A stretch of DNA of 64,000 nt from JAGVSR01 sp963778225 (GTDB lineage Bacteria > Pseudomonadota > Alphaproteobacteria > Rhizobiales > Hyphomicrobiaceae). The stretch is taken from NCBI GenBank assembly GCA_963778225.1, contig CAVZTR010000003.1, forward strand, positions 1-64,000, given 5' to 3'. The translations under genes were made by a program, and so were the position numbers. Shown here piece by piece: positions 1 through 9,457 of this stretch. The notes under the pieces were generated by a model. The model was not told the origin of the DNA, did not search any database, and was given only the letters and a program-made list of their open reading frames with translations. Numbering within the stretch: the stretch's first letter is position 1; every line of letters starts with the position of its first letter.

Positions 1-461
1 AGATTGTGACGCGTCGACATCGGACGGAAGCCGATCGTCTCGTCATCGCAGAAGACGTAGAATTCAGCCTCGATACCGAGATTGGCCACGTAGCCCATCT
101 CATCGGCCAAAGCGAGAGTACCCTTTAGAATGTTTCGGCTGCAGGGTTCGAACGGCTTTCCTCCACACCACAGATCGCTGGCAAACCACGCGACTTCCCG
201 ATCCCACGGAAGGATGGTCACGGATCCAATATCGGGATGAGAGGAGACTTCCTCATCGCTCACATCCTGAGGCACGCCATCGAGTGCGGCACCGGTACAC
301 AGCTCCGATCCTTCGACCATTTGTCGGATATGATGAATCGGAACAATCTTCGTCTTCGAAATTCCATGCATGTCGACGTAGGTCGGCATCATGAACTTGA
401 CGCCTTCGGCTTCGAGCTGCGATTTCAGCGATGCCACGCTGTCGTCTACGGGCCTCTGCAT
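1..461 (-). CDS. Glutamine synthetase-family ligase (GlnT / gamma-glutamylamide synthetase type), N-terminal part
   Basis: The minus strand is open from an ATG at 461 to the window edge, giving the first 153 residues of a glutamine synthetase-family enzyme that ligates glutamate to ammonia or an amine with ATP. Visible are the beta-grasp N-terminal segment with VDMHGISKTKIVPI near residue 31, LDGVPQDVSDEE near 70, and the start of the catalytic domain with GIEAEFYVF, whose glutamates bind metal. The wording resembles GlnT and gamma-glutamylmethylamide synthetases more than classical GlnA. It lies 94 bp downstream of an APC permease gene and a TetR gene on the same strand, which suggests uptake and gamma-glutamylation of an amine or amino acid. 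The C-terminal two thirds lie outside the window, so the substrate class cannot be fixed. Confidence 0.85.
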   Translation of the reverse strand, partial: MQRPVDDSVASLKSQLEAEGVKFMMPTYVDMHGISKTKIVPIHHIRQMVEGSELCTGAALDGVPQDVSDEEVSSHPDIGSVTILPWDREVAWFASDLWCGGKPFEPCSRNILKGTLALADEMGYVANLGIEAEFYVFCDDETIGFRPMSTRHN

Positions 462-555
462 CAGTCAATTCCTTCCTTCCGGATGTTTGAACACGATCCT
501 CCCGAGCCCGGCACATAACTGGGCGATCGTTTGGAAATCTAAATCGAGACTTGCC

Positions 556-2177
556 TCAGAGCTTCCCCAGGCTGTAGCCCGCAGCCACGACCGCCACCCC
601 TAAAGCCAATGTGAGATAGGGCAGAACACCAGCCCGCGTTTTTACTTGGGATTCATCTGCGCCCGCGATGTCTTCGAACGTCTGCGGCGGAAACACGCCA
701 CGATCGATGATGTAATGGCGGAACGCAAATACCGGCAGGATGAGCAGCGCCACCACAATTCCAGACGCGAGTGTACCGGGGCCCCAAATGTTGGCGCCCA
801 TGCCGAGCAGGAAGAGATTGACGAAGCCGAGGAGCGCACCAATCGCGAGCAACCAATTGGGCGCGCGATACGGGCGTGGCGTATCCGGCCGATCGATGCG
901 ATGCAGCCAGCCCGCCTGCAGATTGAGGAAGATGAAGATCATGTAGTTCACGTTCGCAATCGCGAGCAGGAACACATAGTCCGACATCATGAGCAGCAGC
1001 ATGTTGAAGGTCAGGTCGGTCCACATGGCCGCCACTGGCGCACCATGGCTGTTCACGCGGCTGAGGTAGCGGGGCAGCCAACCGTCGACCGATCCCTGGT
1101 CGGGGTACGGGCTGAGCCGGCCATAGCCATGCTGACGGTGAGAAGGAGCGACAGGATCAGCATCACGATGATGACCTTGGTCGCCAATTGGCCGAAGCCC
1201 AGCATTCCGGCCATCGCGTCGGCGACGCCCATGCCGCTATAGATGCCCGGATCGAGCATGCCATTGAGGCCTAGGGCGCCTGGAAGGATAGAGGCACCAG
1301 CGAGAAGACGACGAGGCAGAGAATGCCGGCGCTAATGAGCGCCTTGGGCGTATCGCGTCCTGGATTACGAAACTCGCGCGTGTAACAGACGGCCGTTTCA
1401 AAGGCGTAGGTCGACCATCCCGCGATGAACAGGGCGCCGGCAAAGACGGTCAAACCGGCCATGTCCCAAGCGCCTGCGATGGGATTGCCATCGCCATCGC
1501 GTGCCAGCGGCACGAACGGCGTGAAGTTCTCGATCGGCGTGTTGCCGGTGAGGATGGGAATGATGCCGACGATAAGAAGAGGAGTGAGTGCTGCGATAGC
1601 CAGCATGCGCTGCAGTTGGCGGCCTTAAGCACGCCCCGGTGTTGGATGGAAAAGACGATGAGAACAAGGATCCAGCCCAAAAAACGGAGTTGATGCGAAG
1701 CGAGAGGCCCTCCTTCATGAAGTCAAGCGAGAGGAGCGTCACCTGCCAGGTCTGGATCGGATGATCGGCCGGGAAGAAGAGATTGAGGATGTACCCGGCG
1801 CCGAGACCCGTTCCAATCGCGAGAACGGGCGTCCAGGAAAACCAATTCGACCATACGGAAATCGGACCTAGCATCTTGCCATAGCGGACCCAGGCCAAGG
1901 CGCCATAGACAGAAGCACCGCCGGATTTGTGCGGATACATCGAGGAGATTTCTGCGTACGTGAACGCTTGCAGAAATCCAAAAATGATTGAGATCGTCCA
2001 GACGAACGGCGAGATGTTGCCCGCAGTCGCCGCGATCGCACCTACTGAAAACAAAACGAGCGCGGGTGTGCCGGCCGCGAACCAGAATGCGTGCGACCAG
2101 TCGAGCGTTCGGATTAGCGAGTGATCAGCCGGTGCCTCGGCGGAGCCCTCTACTTTCGGCGCAGCAATATCATCCAT
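556..2177 (-). pseudogene. APC-family amino acid/amine permease interrupted by four frameshifts
   Basis: One permease can be read only by changing frame four times. Residues 1-165 run from the ATG at 2177 (FWFAAGTPALVLFSVGAIAA, then YAEISSMYPHKSGGASVYGA, typical APC helices 1-3). Reading then moves near 1680, 1620, 1270 and 1075, and the last piece ends at 556 with LTLALGVAVVAAGYSLGKL. Every break goes the same way, as if one base were missing; at 1679-1684 a run of six A would need seven. About 540 residues and a dozen hydrophobic segments are recovered, the normal APC length. It sits between a TetR gene and a glutamine synthetase-family gene on the same strand, as in amine or glutamate uptake loci. 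It is either a decayed gene or a stretch with missed bases; conservation of all pieces favours sequence error or very recent decay. Confidence 0.8.
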
Positions 2178-2273
2178 GACGGCATTCCCCCTTGACCAGC
2201 CGCGTCATGAACACGGCATCGCTACTCCCCCGGGCGACCGCCGCCTACGGACCGGCGGAAGTTCCCACTTGCT

Positions 2274-2292
2274 AATTAAACGGTCAATTAAA
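2274..2292. promoter_or_regulatory. Direct repeat upstream of the permease, possible operator
   Basis: AATTAAA occurs at 2274-2280 and again at 2286-2292, twelve bases apart, in an AT-rich island in the 219-bp gap between the TetR gene and the permease start. It is the most promoter-like part of that gap and could carry a regulator site or promoter. No match to a named operator is claimed. Confidence 0.25.
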
Positions 2293-2396
2293 TTCGACAT
2301 TGCGTCGCAACATCGGTGGCCAGTGCGCATGCAAGTCGCGCGAAAGACAGGAATGAGAGTTTTGTGAAGCGGGGTCAGCTCATAGGCGTGCGCGTG

Positions 2397-3029
2397 CTAC
2401 TTGGAAAGACCGAGGTAGGTCCAGAAGACTTCGCGCAGAACGTTGACCGCGCTGCGGATCTCCAGTGCGGGCTCGATGTGCGAGCGCGCCATGATGCCAT
2501 CTAGATGAGTCGAGGCAAATTGCGCCGCTTTGCGGGCATTGACGTTTCGGAAGAGGCCGGCCTTCTGACCGTTGCGAATAGCAGCGGAGAGGATCCGGGT
2601 CTCCTCGTCGTAGAATTTTTCTATGATGTCGTCGAGAATGCGACTTTCCGAGCCGGAAATCGAATAGTCCATCAGTATCTTGACCAACCGCCGAATCTTA
2701 GGCGCGAGTTTAGCGTGCATTTCGAACCAGCCGTCGATCAGATCGACGGGATCGGAATGGCGAGACGCAACGACGGCGTACTGATCCATCGCTTCCGCAA
2801 CCGCATGCTCAAGCGTGGCTCGGAAAAGGTCTTCCTTGTCTTTATAGTAGTAGTACAGCAAGGCCGGGTTGACGCCGGCCTCGGCGGCGATCGCTTTGAT
2901 CGTGACGGCGGAGTACTCATGCTCGGAGAAGAGCTTAAGGGCTACTGCCAGAAATTCTTCGCGCCTTCCCGGCTTGTCTCGTGCATCGACGGTTGCTGGC
3001 ATTGCGATCGCGCGAGTTTTGTTCACCAT
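2397..3029 (-). CDS. TetR/AcrR-family transcriptional regulator
   Basis: A 210-residue TetR repressor. The N-terminal helix-turn-helix is clear at residues 20-65 (ALKLFSEHEYSAVTIKAIAAEAG followed by NPALLYYYYKDKEDLF), and the rest is an all-helical ligand and dimer domain. An upstream in-frame extension to 3221 exists, but the ATG at 3029 (MVNKTRAIAMPATVDARDKP) gives the usual family length and was chosen. The gene precedes the permease and ligase on the same strand, so it most simply controls that amine/amino-acid module; the AT-rich repeat near 2280 could be its target. The ligand is unknown. Confidence 0.85.
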   Translation of the reverse strand: MVNKTRAIAMPATVDARDKPGRREEFLAVALKLFSEHEYSAVTIKAIAAEAGVNPALLYYYYKDKEDLFRATLEHAVAEAMDQYAVVASRHSDPVDLIDGWFEMHAKLAPKIRRLVKILMDYSISGSESRILDDIIEKFYDEETRILSAAIRNGQKAGLFRNVNARKAAQFASTHLDGIMARSHIEPALEIRSAVNVLREVFWTYLGLSK

Positions 3030-3443
3030 CGTTCCATGCTTTCGGCCTGACCCGCTCCATGTTTTCGGGCGAGCGTTCATATAGTCGGCATATATCTGCC
3101 CCGAATAGTTTCGGCAACCAAGAGGGGTGGCGCGTGTCCATATCGGGACCTTCACGGACGCCGATCCTCTCGTCGAATGTCCTATACTCCACGAGCGACG
3201 GCGGCAGATCTTCGCTGCCAAGCGAGGCCTCCGCCCGTACCGGTGTCCCCTCCGTCGCGAATGAAATTGCGTCTGTGAACCCCTACTGCTCCACGCGACT
3301 TGATGTCGGTAAGATATTGAGTAGCGGTCGTGGGCAGTGATCGCGACCGCTGCGGAATGGACGCAACTACCGAGCGCGGCTGCCTAAGGCCATTTCTGCC
3401 CCGCAACGAAAATCGTCGCGCTGCTGTGTGCTGCCAAATTATA
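3030..3443. other. Intergenic region between the alkylsulfatase and TetR genes
   Basis: These 414 bp contain no convincing gene on either strand; the short frames show no family signature. A hairpin with an 8-bp stem (3323-3330 with 3344-3351) lies downstream of the alkylsulfatase stop and could end that transcript, although no T-run follows it. The part nearest 3030 must hold the TetR gene promoter. Confidence 0.4.
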
Positions 3444-5546
3444 TCACTCCGCGATGATCTTTTCCGGCAACGCTTGGTATGGGTCAGCATGCGAGACCTT
3501 CGCGGTCCGCGCCTTCGTACCTGGCATGATCTCGAAGCGGGGATCGAAGTCGACCATGGTTGAGGCGAGTTGTTTGAGGATGCCCGCATCGCCTTCGACC
3601 TTGGCGGTTCCGTCTGCCATCTGGGCTTCCAGGGTCTTGGCGCCCATCATCGTCTGTTCAAGGTCTGAACGGTTGATGGTGAGAGTCAGATCGGGTTTGT
3701 TGGCCTGGAAGCCCGCAATGTTTGTCAGCGTGGCATTTTCCATTTCGATGATGAACTTCTCGCCGTTGTCCGGGGTGATAAGGTTGATCGTGAACTTCAT
3801 TCCCTCGGCTTTGCGACTGTCCATGCGGATGGCGAGAAAGTTCAAGAACAACTCGGTCGACATCGCCCGGATCACGTCGGGGCTGCTTGAATCCCCCGTC
3901 TCGCCCTGCGGGATGCCCGTGCGTAACTCGTAGGCGGCGGCGAGGAAACTGTTGCGCAGTCCTGGGTTCTCTTGCTGGTAGCCAAGCTGTTCGAAGATGT
4001 CGGCCAGCAGATCTTTGGCCGCGGCATTGTCGGGCTCGGCCTGGACCAGCTTATTGACGATTTCGGAGGCGAGTAGGTACTTCCCTTCGTCATGCAGTTG
4101 CTGCCCGCGGGCTAAGATCTTCTCGCTGCCGCCCATCATCTCCACGTAAAGCGGCGCGGAGTCGCCAGGAGACAACGGAATAAGCGTCGCAGGATTACAG
4201 TCCCAGAACCCGAGATAACGCTGGATGACACCGCGGCTGTTATGCTCCGGCGAGCCATGATAGCCGCGGCAATACCACTTGTCCTGGAGCCCCTTGGGAA
4301 CCGTATAGACGTTGTGGATCTCGTTGATGGTAACACCCTGGTTCGCGAGATGCAGAACCTGATTGTTCATATTGGCGTAGAGGTCGCGCTGGCCGCGGAG
4401 CACTTCCTGAATCCGGGCGTTGCCCCAACGCGGCCAATGGTGCGAGGCAAACATGACCTCCGCTTCCAAACCGAAACGGTACAACGACTCGGCAATATAC
4501 TTCGACCAGTTCAGCGGATCGCGCACCGGAGCACCGCGCAACGTGTAAATGTTGTGTAGGGAAGCGATAACATTCTCCGCCATCCACAGCGCTTTCATGT
4601 CGGGGATGTAGGTGTTCATTTCCCGCGGCGCTTCGGTGTTCGGCGTGTTCTGGAAGATCATTCTGACGCCATCGACGTCGATCTCTTCGATTGCATCGGA
4701 GACGTAACGGTTCGGCGCGATCAGCCCCACAGAGCCTGCCGAAACCCCTTGTCCAAGACCTTGGCCGACATACCCGTGCGGGCTGGCGGGCAGCAGCAGG
4801 CCGTATTGATAGAACAGCCGCCGGTTCATCGCGTTGCCGGCGTAGACGTTCTCGGAAATCGTAAACGACATAAAGTCGATGGGCGCGATGACTGGGATCT
4901 TGCCCGAGCGCACATCGGCTTCATCGACGAGACCGCGCACGCCACCCCAATGGTCGGCGTGGGTGTGGGAATAGATCACCGCCGAGACGGGCAGCCCCTC
5001 ACCGACATGCTCCTGGAACAACTTCCACGCGGCGCGGACCGGTTCGGCGGAAATGAGAGGATCGAAGACGATCCAACCGGTCTTGCCGCGGACGAATGTG
5101 ATGTCGGAGAGATCGAAGCCACGGACCTGATAAATGCCCGGGATGACTTCGTAGAGGCCATAATTGTTGTTGAGCTTCGATTGGCGCAACAGCGAGGGAT
5201 GGATGCTGTCGAAGTGATCTTGCTCATCGAGGAACTGGAACCGCTTCATGTCCCATGCGACATGACCCGCATCCGCCTTGATCTGCAGTTCCTTCATTGG
5301 GGCAATGAGCCCCTTCTTCTGTTCGTCGAAGTCGCGGGTATCGCTGAATGGAAGGGTCGCCTTGGCCTTCTTCAAGACGTCCAGCGTAAACGCCGAAGGC
5401 GCCTTGCCCTTGGGATGGAAGTGACCGGCGAGCGGAGCCGCCGTCGCTGCTGGTGCAGAAATGCCCTCCAGGAGGAAGCTGCCTCCAACACTGAGTGCTG
5501 CACCCGCGGCCGGAATGGTCCCAAGGAACTGGCGCCTGGTCGTCAT
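3444..5546 (-). CDS. Exported linear primary-alkylsulfatase (SdsA1-like metallo-beta-lactamase fold)
   Basis: A 700-residue enzyme expected to hydrolyse primary alkyl sulfate esters such as dodecyl sulfate to alcohol and sulfate. It has a twin-arginine signal (TRRQFLGT) followed by an Ala-rich hydrophobic stretch, so it is exported folded to the periplasm. The metallo-beta-lactamase zinc motif SHTHADHWGG is at about residues 193-202. The alkylsulfatase dimerisation region with KWYCRGYHGSPEHNSRGVIQ follows at about 425, and a C-terminal SCP2-like lipid-binding domain occupies about residues 550-690. This domain order and length match SdsA1. The start at 5546 was preferred over the GTG one codon upstream because AAGGAG lies six bases before it. 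It stands alone, followed on the same strand by the TetR gene. Organic-sulfur scavenging or detergent degradation is the likely role. Confidence 0.9.
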   Translation of the reverse strand: MTTRRQFLGTIPAAGAALSVGGSFLLEGISAPAATAAPLAGHFHPKGKAPSAFTLDVLKKAKATLPFSDTRDFDEQKKGLIAPMKELQIKADAGHVAWDMKRFQFLDEQDHFDSIHPSLLRQSKLNNNYGLYEVIPGIYQVRGFDLSDITFVRGKTGWIVFDPLISAEPVRAAWKLFQEHVGEGLPVSAVIYSHTHADHWGGVRGLVDEADVRSGKIPVIAPIDFMSFTISENVYAGNAMNRRLFYQYGLLLPASPHGYVGQGLGQGVSAGSVGLIAPNRYVSDAIEEIDVDGVRMIFQNTPNTEAPREMNTYIPDMKALWMAENVIASLHNIYTLRGAPVRDPLNWSKYIAESLYRFGLEAEVMFASHHWPRWGNARIQEVLRGQRDLYANMNNQVLHLANQGVTINEIHNVYTVPKGLQDKWYCRGYHGSPEHNSRGVIQRYLGFWDCNPATLIPLSPGDSAPLYVEMMGGSEKILARGQQLHDEGKYLLASEIVNKLVQAEPDNAAAKDLLADIFEQLGYQQENPGLRNSFLAAAYELRTGIPQGETGDSSSPDVIRAMSTELFLNFLAIRMDSRKAEGMKFTINLITPDNGEKFIIEMENATLTNIAGFQANKPDLTLTINRSDLEQTMMGAKTLEAQMADGTAKVEGDAGILKQLASTMVDFDPRFEIMPGTKARTAKVSHADPYQALPEKIIAE

Positions 5547-5742
5547 CACATTCTCCTTAGGATTGAACTGTGTTTTGCCGTGGGGCAGCGGCCATTAGCG
5601 CACGGGCCGCCTCCACTCAGTTTGACGTAGCTCAACGGTACATGGTTCGGACCGTCTATCACTAAGAAACTTCGTGAGACCTTCAGCGACGTCCATGAAG
5701 GAACAAAATGATCGCTGCTTTGCGAACTAGGGAGATCATCCG

Positions 5743-6033
5743 ATGAAACGTGTATTGTCGACTGCCGCGGCCATAATGGTCGTAGGAGCCATCTTGACGC
5801 CCGCAATTGCTGAAGACCGCCCCACCCCCATCGCTCCACCCAAGACCATGGGCGATGAAGGAAAACTACCCCCGACGCAGAAGGGTGCGGCGCCTGAGAT
5901 GGGCGCAACGGACCCGGCTCAGGTTGGCGCACAGAAAAGAATGGGCGATGAAGGCACGCTGCCTGCGACGAAGGGCATGAGCGGCGCCACACCGCAGATG
6001 AACCCGCCCGCTACTGCGCCAGCCAACAAGTAA
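5743..6033 (+). CDS. Small secreted proline-rich protein with an internal repeat
   Basis: A 96-residue protein with a clean signal peptide (Lys/Arg start, hydrophobic AAAIMVVGAILTPAIA, cleavage after AIA). The mature part is short, Pro/Ala/Gly-rich and probably disordered. It contains two copies of a motif, MGDEGKLPPTQKG and MGDEGTLPATKG, about 30 residues apart. No known family was recognised. It is divergent from the alkylsulfatase gene and is followed by a strong hairpin at 6041-6074, so it is probably transcribed alone. A periplasmic or envelope location is inferred from the signal peptide only. Confidence 0.7.
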   Translation: MKRVLSTAAAIMVVGAILTPAIAEDRPTPIAPPKTMGDEGKLPPTQKGAAPEMGATDPAQVGAQKRMGDEGTLPATKGMSGATPQMNPPATAPANK

Positions 6034-6040
6034 GGCATAA

Positions 6041-6074
6041 GAAATCTGGCGACCTGATGCGGTCGCCAGATTTC
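6041..6074 (+). terminator. Strong hairpin, likely transcription terminator
   Basis: A perfect 14-bp inverted repeat (6041-6054 with 6061-6074, six-base loop) starts eight bases after the stop of the small secreted protein gene. The tail is only mildly T-rich. Confidence 0.7.
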
Positions 6075-6360
6075 ATCTAAATCAAAAGCTTCGCTTGATG
6101 TCAGCGCGCAGCGTCAAAACTTACTCAGCAGAATTTCAGGTTTAGTTTGCTACCTCAATGCCCCAGACATCAGAGCAGGGCGAAGCCAACTGCTATTCGT
6201 AGTCATGGCTGTCGAATACACTTCATATTTTTCACAGTCTTATACGCAATCTGCACCCCCGATCCAGAGGGTCAAAGGGTGGCAACGATGCAACAGTCGT
6301 AAGGCGCGAAGTCGCGTACAGTCGTAGATATTTCAATCAATGGTCGGAAGCAGGTTGCTC
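6075..6360. other. Intergenic region upstream of the outer-membrane protein gene
   Basis: No gene or repeat is recognised. The AT-rich part at 6215-6255 is the likeliest place for the promoter of the following gene. Confidence 0.35.
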
Positions 6361-7242
6361 ATGAGCCGCGGTCGGGCAGGATGGATTTCAGCGGCGCTTT
6401 TGCTGATCTCGTTGCAAGCTGTGCAGAGCGGCGCATCGCATGCCGGTGATGCCACTTCTACCGCTCCGGCGCCGAGCGAGTGGACCTTTTCGTTGACGAC
6501 CTATGCCTGGACTCCCTGGATTTCGGGCGATCTAACCATCAAAGGAAGGTCGTTCAACGTGGATGTCACCGCTGGTCAGGTGCTCGATGCACTCGACTGG
6601 TCGGGTATCCCAGCTTGGTTCAGCTATGCGGAAGCCCGCAATGGCCGTCTGGTTCTCTTCAATGATATCGCCTATGCAAAACTTGCTGGTTCGAAAAGTT
6701 TCGCGAAGACCGGACCACTGGGGGCGGCCACGCTGAGTGGCAACGTGGAAGCGGATTACGAACAGGCAATCGTCGAGGTCGGAGCCGCCTACGAGATCTG
6801 GTCGGGATCGAATCCGGGCATGGGTACCGCCGCGTTAGACGTGCTCGCCGGCGGCCGATACTGGCATCAGGACGCGACCGTGGCCGCAGATCTAGCGCTC
6901 GATGCCGCTGGCATTCAATTGCCTGGCCGGACGGTAGCGCGATCGGGGTCGGTGGACTGGGTGGATCCGTTCATCGGGGGAAGACTTCGGCAACAAATGG
7001 CTCCCGGGCAGAACTTGAGCCTGCGTGGCGACGTCGGTGGTTTTGATGTGGGCAGCGAATTTTCGTGGCAGGTGATCGCCACCTACGACTTCCAGCTGTG
7101 CGTTACTGACCGTTATGCGATAGATGGTTACCTCGGCTATCGGGCGTTGTCCGTCGATTACTCTGAAGGATCGGGCGCGAACCGCTACGAGTATGACGCT
7201 GTGCAGCACGGGCCGGTTATGGGCGCGACCGTGCGTTTCTGA
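6361..7242 (+). CDS. Putative outer-membrane beta-barrel protein
   Basis: A protein of about 293 residues with a signal peptide (MSRGRAGWISAALLLISLQA, then ASHA). The mature part alternates polar and hydrophobic residues, is rich in aromatic and Gly residues, and ends in a terminal Phe (GATVRF), the hallmark of an outer-membrane beta barrel. Phrases such as WTFSLTTYAWTPWISGDLTIKGR and LDVLAGGRYWH are typical of alphaproteobacterial barrel proteins. The start at 6361 was preferred to 6340 because AGG lies six bases upstream and the signal peptide is then of normal length. The neighbours give no functional hint, so its cargo or role is unknown. Confidence 0.75.
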   Translation: MSRGRAGWISAALLLISLQAVQSGASHAGDATSTAPAPSEWTFSLTTYAWTPWISGDLTIKGRSFNVDVTAGQVLDALDWSGIPAWFSYAEARNGRLVLFNDIAYAKLAGSKSFAKTGPLGAATLSGNVEADYEQAIVEVGAAYEIWSGSNPGMGTAALDVLAGGRYWHQDATVAADLALDAAGIQLPGRTVARSGSVDWVDPFIGGRLRQQMAPGQNLSLRGDVGGFDVGSEFSWQVIATYDFQLCVTDRYAIDGYLGYRALSVDYSEGSGANRYEYDAVQHGPVMGATVRF

Positions 7243-7507
7243 TCAATCCGGTCGGCGATATGCATTCACTTCGTTCATTTTGTTGAGCTGATTTGTCAGA
7301 AGCCACAAATGGCCGCTTATGGCCCTTCGCGTCGAGAGGGCAATGTCTGCTTTGAGGGTTGATGCTGACCAAGGTACGTTTCCGCGACCGAATTCGCTGG
7401 AGCCCAGCTCCGATCATAATGGATTCGCATAATCGGGCTTATGCGCGACTGCACGAACGCCGCTGATTACGCCCAGAGCATTGTGCTGATTGCTGCGCAA
7501 GACAAAT

Positions 7508-8554
7508 CTACCGGATCGCATCGTCCGTTTCGCTTGCCCACGAGATCGGTTGGAACATTCGCCGGTAGGCGCCGGGCGTCAGCCCGGTATAGCGCTTAAA
7601 AAGCCGACGGAAGAACGCCGGGTTTTCGTACCCAACGTTGGTTGCAATTTCGTCGGCGGAAATGCTGTCTTTTTCGAGAAGGCGTTTCGCCTCCTCAATG
7701 CGGAGGTTCTGCGCATATGCCATCAGCGTGTTGCCAGTAGCCGTCTTGAATCGGCGCTTCAAGGTGCGTTCCGGTATGCCGGAGGCAGCAACCGCACCGG
7801 CGACGACGTTCGTATCTCGGAAGTGTTTGGCGAGCCATTCCTCAGCCATTCTGGCCACCGAATCGGCATGCGGTTGTCGGCGCACGAGGCTCTGGAACGG
7901 GAGCTGTCCCTCGCCATGCCATTTCAGCAGATAGACTTTCGCAACGCGCAGCGCGGCTCCCGAACTGCAATGGCGCGAGATGATGTGGAGCGCGAGGTCA
8001 TGCCAGGACGTCGCGCCGCCCGCGGTAACGATGCGTCCTCCCGGATCGGCGATGACGAGATTGGGCGCCGGATCAAAGCGAACCGCGGGGAATCTCGATC
8101 GGAAGAGATCCTGATATCCCCAGTGCGATGTCGCTTCCTTTCCATCCAGCAGTCCACTAGCGGCTAACAGAACTGAGCCGGAGCAGGCGCTGTAGATCGT
8201 TGAGCCTCTCTTGTGGCAGGTCCGGATCCAGTTTTTCAAATCATCGTAGCGGTTACCTAGATCGTCAGACGGTGCCAACCACATTTCTGGAAGGATCAAG
8301 ACTTTTGGCGCTGGTGCGTTCCGGAACTCGAGGTCTGGACGAACAGGTATGCCGTTGCCGCAGCGGAACGGCTTCGTCGAAAGGGCGACAATGCGCGGGA
8401 CGATCAGCGGATGGCCGATCTCCTCGCCGACGAGCTCGTGCCAGAGCGTCTCCGTCGCCGACAAAACGTCGACCATGCCGTAGAGCGCCGATCCCGCCGT
8501 TTCGGGTAGTGCAAGGATCAGAGCTTCGACAGGAGTTTTGCGAGCCACTTTCAT
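7508..8554 (-). CDS. GlxA-type transcriptional regulator (DJ-1/PfpI domain plus AraC helix-turn-helix)
   Basis: A 348-residue regulator. The N-terminal half is a DJ-1/PfpI glutamine-amidotransferase-like domain (LPETAGSALYGMVDVLSATE near residue 17, and the nucleophile-elbow-like YSACSGSVLLAASGLLDG near 120). The C-terminal 100 residues form an AraC double helix-turn-helix with IPERTLKRRFKTATG, then YENPAFFRRLFKRYTGLTPGAYRR. The ATG at 8554 gives the family length; the longer frame to 8650 runs into the divergent promoter. It is divergent from an OsmC-family gene 112 bp away, so it probably regulates that gene. The inducing molecule is unknown. Confidence 0.88.
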   Translation of the reverse strand: MKVARKTPVEALILALPETAGSALYGMVDVLSATETLWHELVGEEIGHPLIVPRIVALSTKPFRCGNGIPVRPDLEFRNAPAPKVLILPEMWLAPSDDLGNRYDDLKNWIRTCHKRGSTIYSACSGSVLLAASGLLDGKEATSHWGYQDLFRSRFPAVRFDPAPNLVIADPGGRIVTAGGATSWHDLALHIISRHCSSGAALRVAKVYLLKWHGEGQLPFQSLVRRQPHADSVARMAEEWLAKHFRDTNVVAGAVAASGIPERTLKRRFKTATGNTLMAYAQNLRIEEAKRLLEKDSISADEIATNVGYENPAFFRRLFKRYTGLTPGAYRRMFQPISWASETDDAIR

Positions 8555-8666
8555 AGGCAAGAAAATGGCACAAAAGGGCCGATCTTGGCAAAAGCCGTAC
8601 TGAACGTGCCGGCCGTCAGAGCCTAAGGTCCTACGCATCGCAACCGCCAAACGACGGAGACTGACG

Positions 8667-9251
8667 ATGACACTTCACACAGCCGTTGCCGACACGATGA
8701 CGACCGTCAATGGGTTCAACGTACAAGCGGCTCAACAAACGATTGCAGCGCTAAAAGCGGACAAGAGTCTCGCCAGATTTCAGTTCCGCGCTCGCAACGT
8801 ATGGATCAGCGGCGGCGAGAACCGCTCGACCATTCGCGATTTCTACGGTGCTGGGCAGGAGGACACATCACGCGCGGCCGCCTTCGAGTTCACGAACGGG
8901 GAACCGCCTGTGCTGCTGGGAAACAACGAAGGCGCGAACCCGGTCGAGTTTCTCCTTCATGCGCTCGCGGGCTGCGTGACGACAACTTTCGTTCTGCATG
9001 CCATGGCACGCGGCATAACGATCTTCGAGCTTTCAACAGAGCTCAAGGGCGACATCGACCTGCAAGGCCTGCTCGGCCTCGACGACAAGGTTCCCGCTGG
9101 GTACGAGCAGATCAACATTCGCATGCACGTGACGGCAGACTGCTCGGAGCAGGAACTCGATGACTTGCTGGGCTACGCCAAGCAGCACTCACCAACGTGC
9201 AACACCGTTTGTCGGCCCGTTCCTGTTCTGATCGAACGAGCCAAAACATGA
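8667..9251 (+). CDS. OsmC-family peroxiredoxin-like protein
   Basis: A 194-residue OsmC/Ohr-family protein, a group that reduces organic hydroperoxides with a cysteine pair. The first conserved cysteine lies in NPVEFLLHALAGCVTTTFVLHA (about residues 91-112) and the second region is SPTCNTVCRPVPV near the C-terminus. The N-terminal 40 residues are longer than in minimal OsmC proteins. It is divergent from the GlxA-type regulator, which may control it, and is followed by a hairpin at 9269-9303. Cytoplasmic stress defence is the likely role; the substrate is not known. Confidence 0.88.
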   Translation: MTLHTAVADTMTTVNGFNVQAAQQTIAALKADKSLARFQFRARNVWISGGENRSTIRDFYGAGQEDTSRAAAFEFTNGEPPVLLGNNEGANPVEFLLHALAGCVTTTFVLHAMARGITIFELSTELKGDIDLQGLLGLDDKVPAGYEQINIRMHVTADCSEQELDDLLGYAKQHSPTCNTVCRPVPVLIERAKT

Positions 9252-9268
9252 GACCTCATCCAAATTCA

Positions 9269-9303
9269 GAGTTTGCCTGCCATTTCAAGTGGCAGGCGAA
9301 CTC
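9269..9303 (+). terminator. Hairpin after the OsmC-family gene
   Basis: A 14-bp inverted repeat with one wobble pair (9269-9282 with 9290-9303, seven-base loop) lies 17 bases after the stop. It lacks a T-run, so its efficiency is uncertain. Confidence 0.5.
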
Positions 9304-9457
9304 GTAAGTAGCGGCCACGCGCGGTGACACTTCGACTAATGACCGTCACGACGGATCGCTGGCCTTAGCTTTGATTTAGTTAGTCGCCGATGACCGCCGC
9401 CTCGGCTAAACCGAGCCACCTGGTGGGGCTCTCCGACACAGTTTGCCGCTTCTCGGA

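Noticed and set aside
4749..5630. 293-codon plus-strand frame opposite the alkylsulfatase gene
   Set aside because: It is fully antisense to a clear enzyme gene and its translation has no family pattern.
7243..7507. Possible small gene or mobile remnant between the barrel protein and the GlxA-type gene
   Set aside because: No frame with a ribosome site and no inverted repeats or transposase-like sequence could be found.
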